From IMG/VR virus record IMGVR_UViG_3300047666_000621, positions 1 to 39,817 of that record: 39,817 nt of DNA, one strand, 5' to 3'. The position numbers and the translations under genes were made by a program. This DNA comes from a virus. Below are positions 38,381 through 39,817 of the stretch, one piece after another; the first letter of the stretch is position 1; each line of letters opens with the position of its first letter. Under the pieces are notes generated by a model that had not been told where the DNA came from, did not search any database, and saw nothing but the letters and a program-made list of their open reading frames with translations.

Positions 38381-39482
38381 ACCGCCCGCGCTTGGCCGTA
38401 TCAAACGAGGCTCCGTATATCCCGCTAGTGTCCACAAAGCTCATAATCTCTTCGTATTGAGTCGTGGACACTATCGACGGAAACTGTCGCCAGTGCATCC
38501 CGGCAAACGTGTCAGATTTTGAGCTGTGGAAATGGCCGGTATAGAAATAGTGAAAGTCGCTCACTCCATACAATGCGCGGAAAGTGTGCTTGATATTCTG
38601 AGCCATCTTTTCAGGTTTAACCCCGTGCCCGTGGTGCGAACAAATAAACAGCCGCCCGCGCTGAAAAATGCCGTAATGGCTTTCTTGCCCGTTAATCGTC
38701 ACGCGCGGATTGTTGGCGTATCTCTGCCCTAGCGCAATCAGAACAGGCTGGGGAATGTTGGGGTCGTGGTTGCCGGGGTTTGATTCATAGATGACCTCGG
38801 CGTGAGTTGTCAGCGCCATTTCGATTTGCCAGATTGCGACCTCTATCCCAAGCAACAGGTTTTCGCCGTGAGACCCCTCAACCTTGAGCTTGTGCAGGCT
38901 CCGCACTGTCACGTCGCGGTCGTCGTTAGCGTGGAGCCGGTCGCCGTTGTCCAGAATTAGGGCTGTGTCTGCCGGAGATAAGCTGCCATGAAGCTCGCCG
39001 AAACCCTCTTTGACGCGCTTAACCGCTATCTCTCGGTTGTAGGCTCTGTGTCCCTTGCCCTCAGATATGACTGCGCCAAGGTGAAAATCTGAGTTTGCGA
39101 ATAGGTTAACGATATTTTCGCGGGGCCGGTTGCCAAGGATGATTTCGGGGATAGCCAAGACGCCGCCAAGCAAAGCTACAATGCGCTCGGCCACAGCTTC
39201 AGGCGCTGCGGGTTCGGGGGCTAGTTGTAGCGAATAGGATATGTCGCCCGCTGGGGTGGTCTTGAGCCAAGCCGTCTTTGGAACCATGCCCGTTCCCAAG
39301 GCTTTCATCGCCGCTTGAATGGCTGGATCTTGCCCCAGTATTTTCGACGCGCGGGTCACGCGGGAATTGAGCGTTTCGCGGGCTAGACCTAACGCCTTCG
39401 CGGCCTTGGTAACTGTGCCGTACGTTTCTACGGCGTCTAGGGCTTCTTGAGCTAGTTCAGGGGATAGGGGTGGCGTCGGCAT
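38355..39482 (-). CDS. Metallophosphoesterase with N-terminal HTH-like segment
   Basis: A 375-residue protein (start at the ATG shared by both copies; a GTG at 39512 adds ten residues). Residues ~15-45 look like a helix-turn-helix (TVTKAAKALGLARETLNSRV). The phosphoesterase domain has DFH (132-134), GD (180-181), GNHD (237-240), HHGHG (283-287) and GHFH (316-319), the five metal-site motifs of calcineurin-like enzymes. The HTH suggests it acts on DNA, as SbcD/Mre11-type nucleases do; that is inference. Confidence 0.88.
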   Translation of the reverse strand: MPTPPLSPELAQEALDAVETYGTVTKAAKALGLARETLNSRVTRASKILGQDPAIQAAMKALGTGMVPKTAWLKTTPAGDISYSLQLAPEPAAPEAVAERIVALLGGVLAIPEIILGNRPRENIVNLFANSDFHLGAVISEGKGHRAYNREIAVKRVKEGFGELHGSLSPADTALILDNGDRLHANDDRDVTVRSLHKLKVEGSHGENLLLGIEVAIWQIEMALTTHAEVIYESNPGNHDPNIPQPVLIALGQRYANNPRVTINGQESHYGIFQRGRLFICSHHGHGVKPEKMAQNIKHTFRALYGVSDFHYFYTGHFHSSKSDTFAGMHWRQFPSIVSTTQYEEIMSFVDTSGIYGASFDTAKRGRFKEVELLL

Positions 39483-39508
39483 TGTGAAAAACCTTTGCGT
39501 GTCGCCGG

Positions 39509-39658
39509 TCACTCATTCTTGAGCGCCTTGGCAGCTTCTAGGATAACCTGCGGCAGGCGGCGCGCTGACACGCGGCAAACCTCGACACCATCTACCCACG
39601 TCACAAGGTCAGACCCGTGCGCCGTGTGGTAGACAGCGGGCGCGCGCTGCATCTGCAT
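39509..39658 (-). CDS. Small protein replacing the DUF6378 gene in this copy
   Basis: A 49-residue frame: MQMQRAPAVYHTAHGSDLV, then TWVDGVEVCRVSARRLPQV and a short helix. Its first six residues equal those of the DUF6378-like gene in the left copy, after which the two are unrelated. A TTG at 39715 would extend it into the upstream gene. Its stop is adjacent to the possible GTG start of the metallophosphoesterase. Unknown function. Confidence 0.55.
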   Translation of the reverse strand: MQMQRAPAVYHTAHGSDLVTWVDGVEVCRVSARRLPQVILEAAKALKNE

Positions 39659-39678
39659 TGGGGGGGATTGGGTTGCGC

Positions 39679-39817
39679 TCAAGTCAGCTCGCCTAGCGGC
39701 ACGACTTCGCGGCAAATCGTGCGCGTCCTAGCAACAGGCACGCCCTCATCTAGGAGCGCGTCAAGCGCCTCCTGCGCGCGAGGCTGCAACTGAGCTTCGC
39801 ACGCGGCGAGGGTGTCA
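39679..39817 (-). CDS. Right-edge partial copy of the small exported protein
   Basis: The last ~45 codons of a homologue of the gene at 1290-1505, cut by the window edge. It ends VPLGELT as in the other copy. Differences include several amino-acid changes, so this part has diverged more than the metallophosphoesterase. Confidence 0.7.
   Translation of the reverse strand, partial: DTLAACEAQLQPRAQEALDALLDEGVPVARTRTICREVVPLGELT

Larger units (their letters stand above)
38473..39817. repeat. Diverged terminal direct repeat of bases 1-1420
   Basis: Bases 38473-39482 align with 1-1010 without gaps, and 39644-39817 align with about 1255-1420. The piece between is unrelated (about 161 versus 244 bases). 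Substitutions in the aligned coding parts are mostly silent. The repeat shows the window's two ends are the same genome region from two variants, or a true imperfect duplication. Confidence 0.9.

Noticed and set aside
1-39817. CRISPR array or insertion sequence
   Set aside because: No regularly spaced repeats with unique spacers and no transposase frame on either strand; the only regular arrays are protein-coding or microsatellite.

Overview
The window looks like a nearly complete genome of a tailed phage, probably short-tailed, of an alphaproteobacterium. It carries a P22-type portal, an SU10/DUF5309-type capsid protein, a P22 gp10-like tail protein, large Ala/Gly-rich ejection-type proteins and no tape measure or sheath. 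The host guess rests on a clear GapR/DUF2312 (UPF0335) gene, a family typical of Alphaproteobacteria, and on the high-GC codon use. A marine Rhodobacterales-like host is only an inference. I see no integrase, DNA or RNA polymerase, tRNA gene or CRISPR array.

The two ends are homologous but not identical. Bases 1-1010 match 38473-39482 and about 1255-1420 match about 39644-39817, with mostly synonymous differences. Between the matching blocks, different small gene cassettes sit in the same slot. The simplest reading is a circular or terminally redundant genome of about 38.4 kb whose ends come from two co-existing strains.

Layout. (1) From 23.4 kb down to 1 kb, all on the minus strand, lies one long late block: TerS, TerL, a virion protein with an ADP-ribosyltransferase-like region, head-tail adaptor, fibre and collar genes, gp10-like protein, S74-chaperone protein, M15-like peptidase, ejection protein, portal, scaffold, capsid, then holin-like protein, amidase and overlapping spanins. 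The portal/scaffold/capsid group lies after the tail genes, not next to terminase, which is unusual. (2) From 23.5 to 32.9 kb, minus strand, is the early/replication and accessory block: XRE regulator, adenine/N4 methylase, VRR-NUC-like nuclease, YdaU-like replication protein, candidate helicase loader, HTH regulators, HD phosphohydrolase and many small coupled genes. It ends in an inverted-repeat-rich gap at 24.2-24.4 kb with no convincing gene. (3) From 33.0 to 35.1 kb, plus strand, is a recombination operon: ERF annealing protein, NinB, HNH/Ref-like nuclease, GapR-like protein and SSB. (4) From 35.2 to 36.2 kb, minus strand, are a Cro/CI-like regulator, a 39-codon Cys-rich gene and a short cytosine-methyltransferase-like gene. 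(5) From 36.3 to 38.4 kb, plus strand, are a pentapeptide-repeat protein and small accessory genes. (6) A metallophosphoesterase gene at the far right is repeated, truncated, at the left edge.

Regulation can be read in part from the DNA. Two divergent intergenic regions (32.95 and 36.28 kb) have mirror-image promoters built on palindromes. A 17-base element in the second is repeated upstream of 27.01 kb, and a partial copy lies upstream of 28.47 kb, each 54-61 bases from the start codon. Most genes within blocks are joined by 4-base ATGA overlaps, so translational coupling is pervasive.
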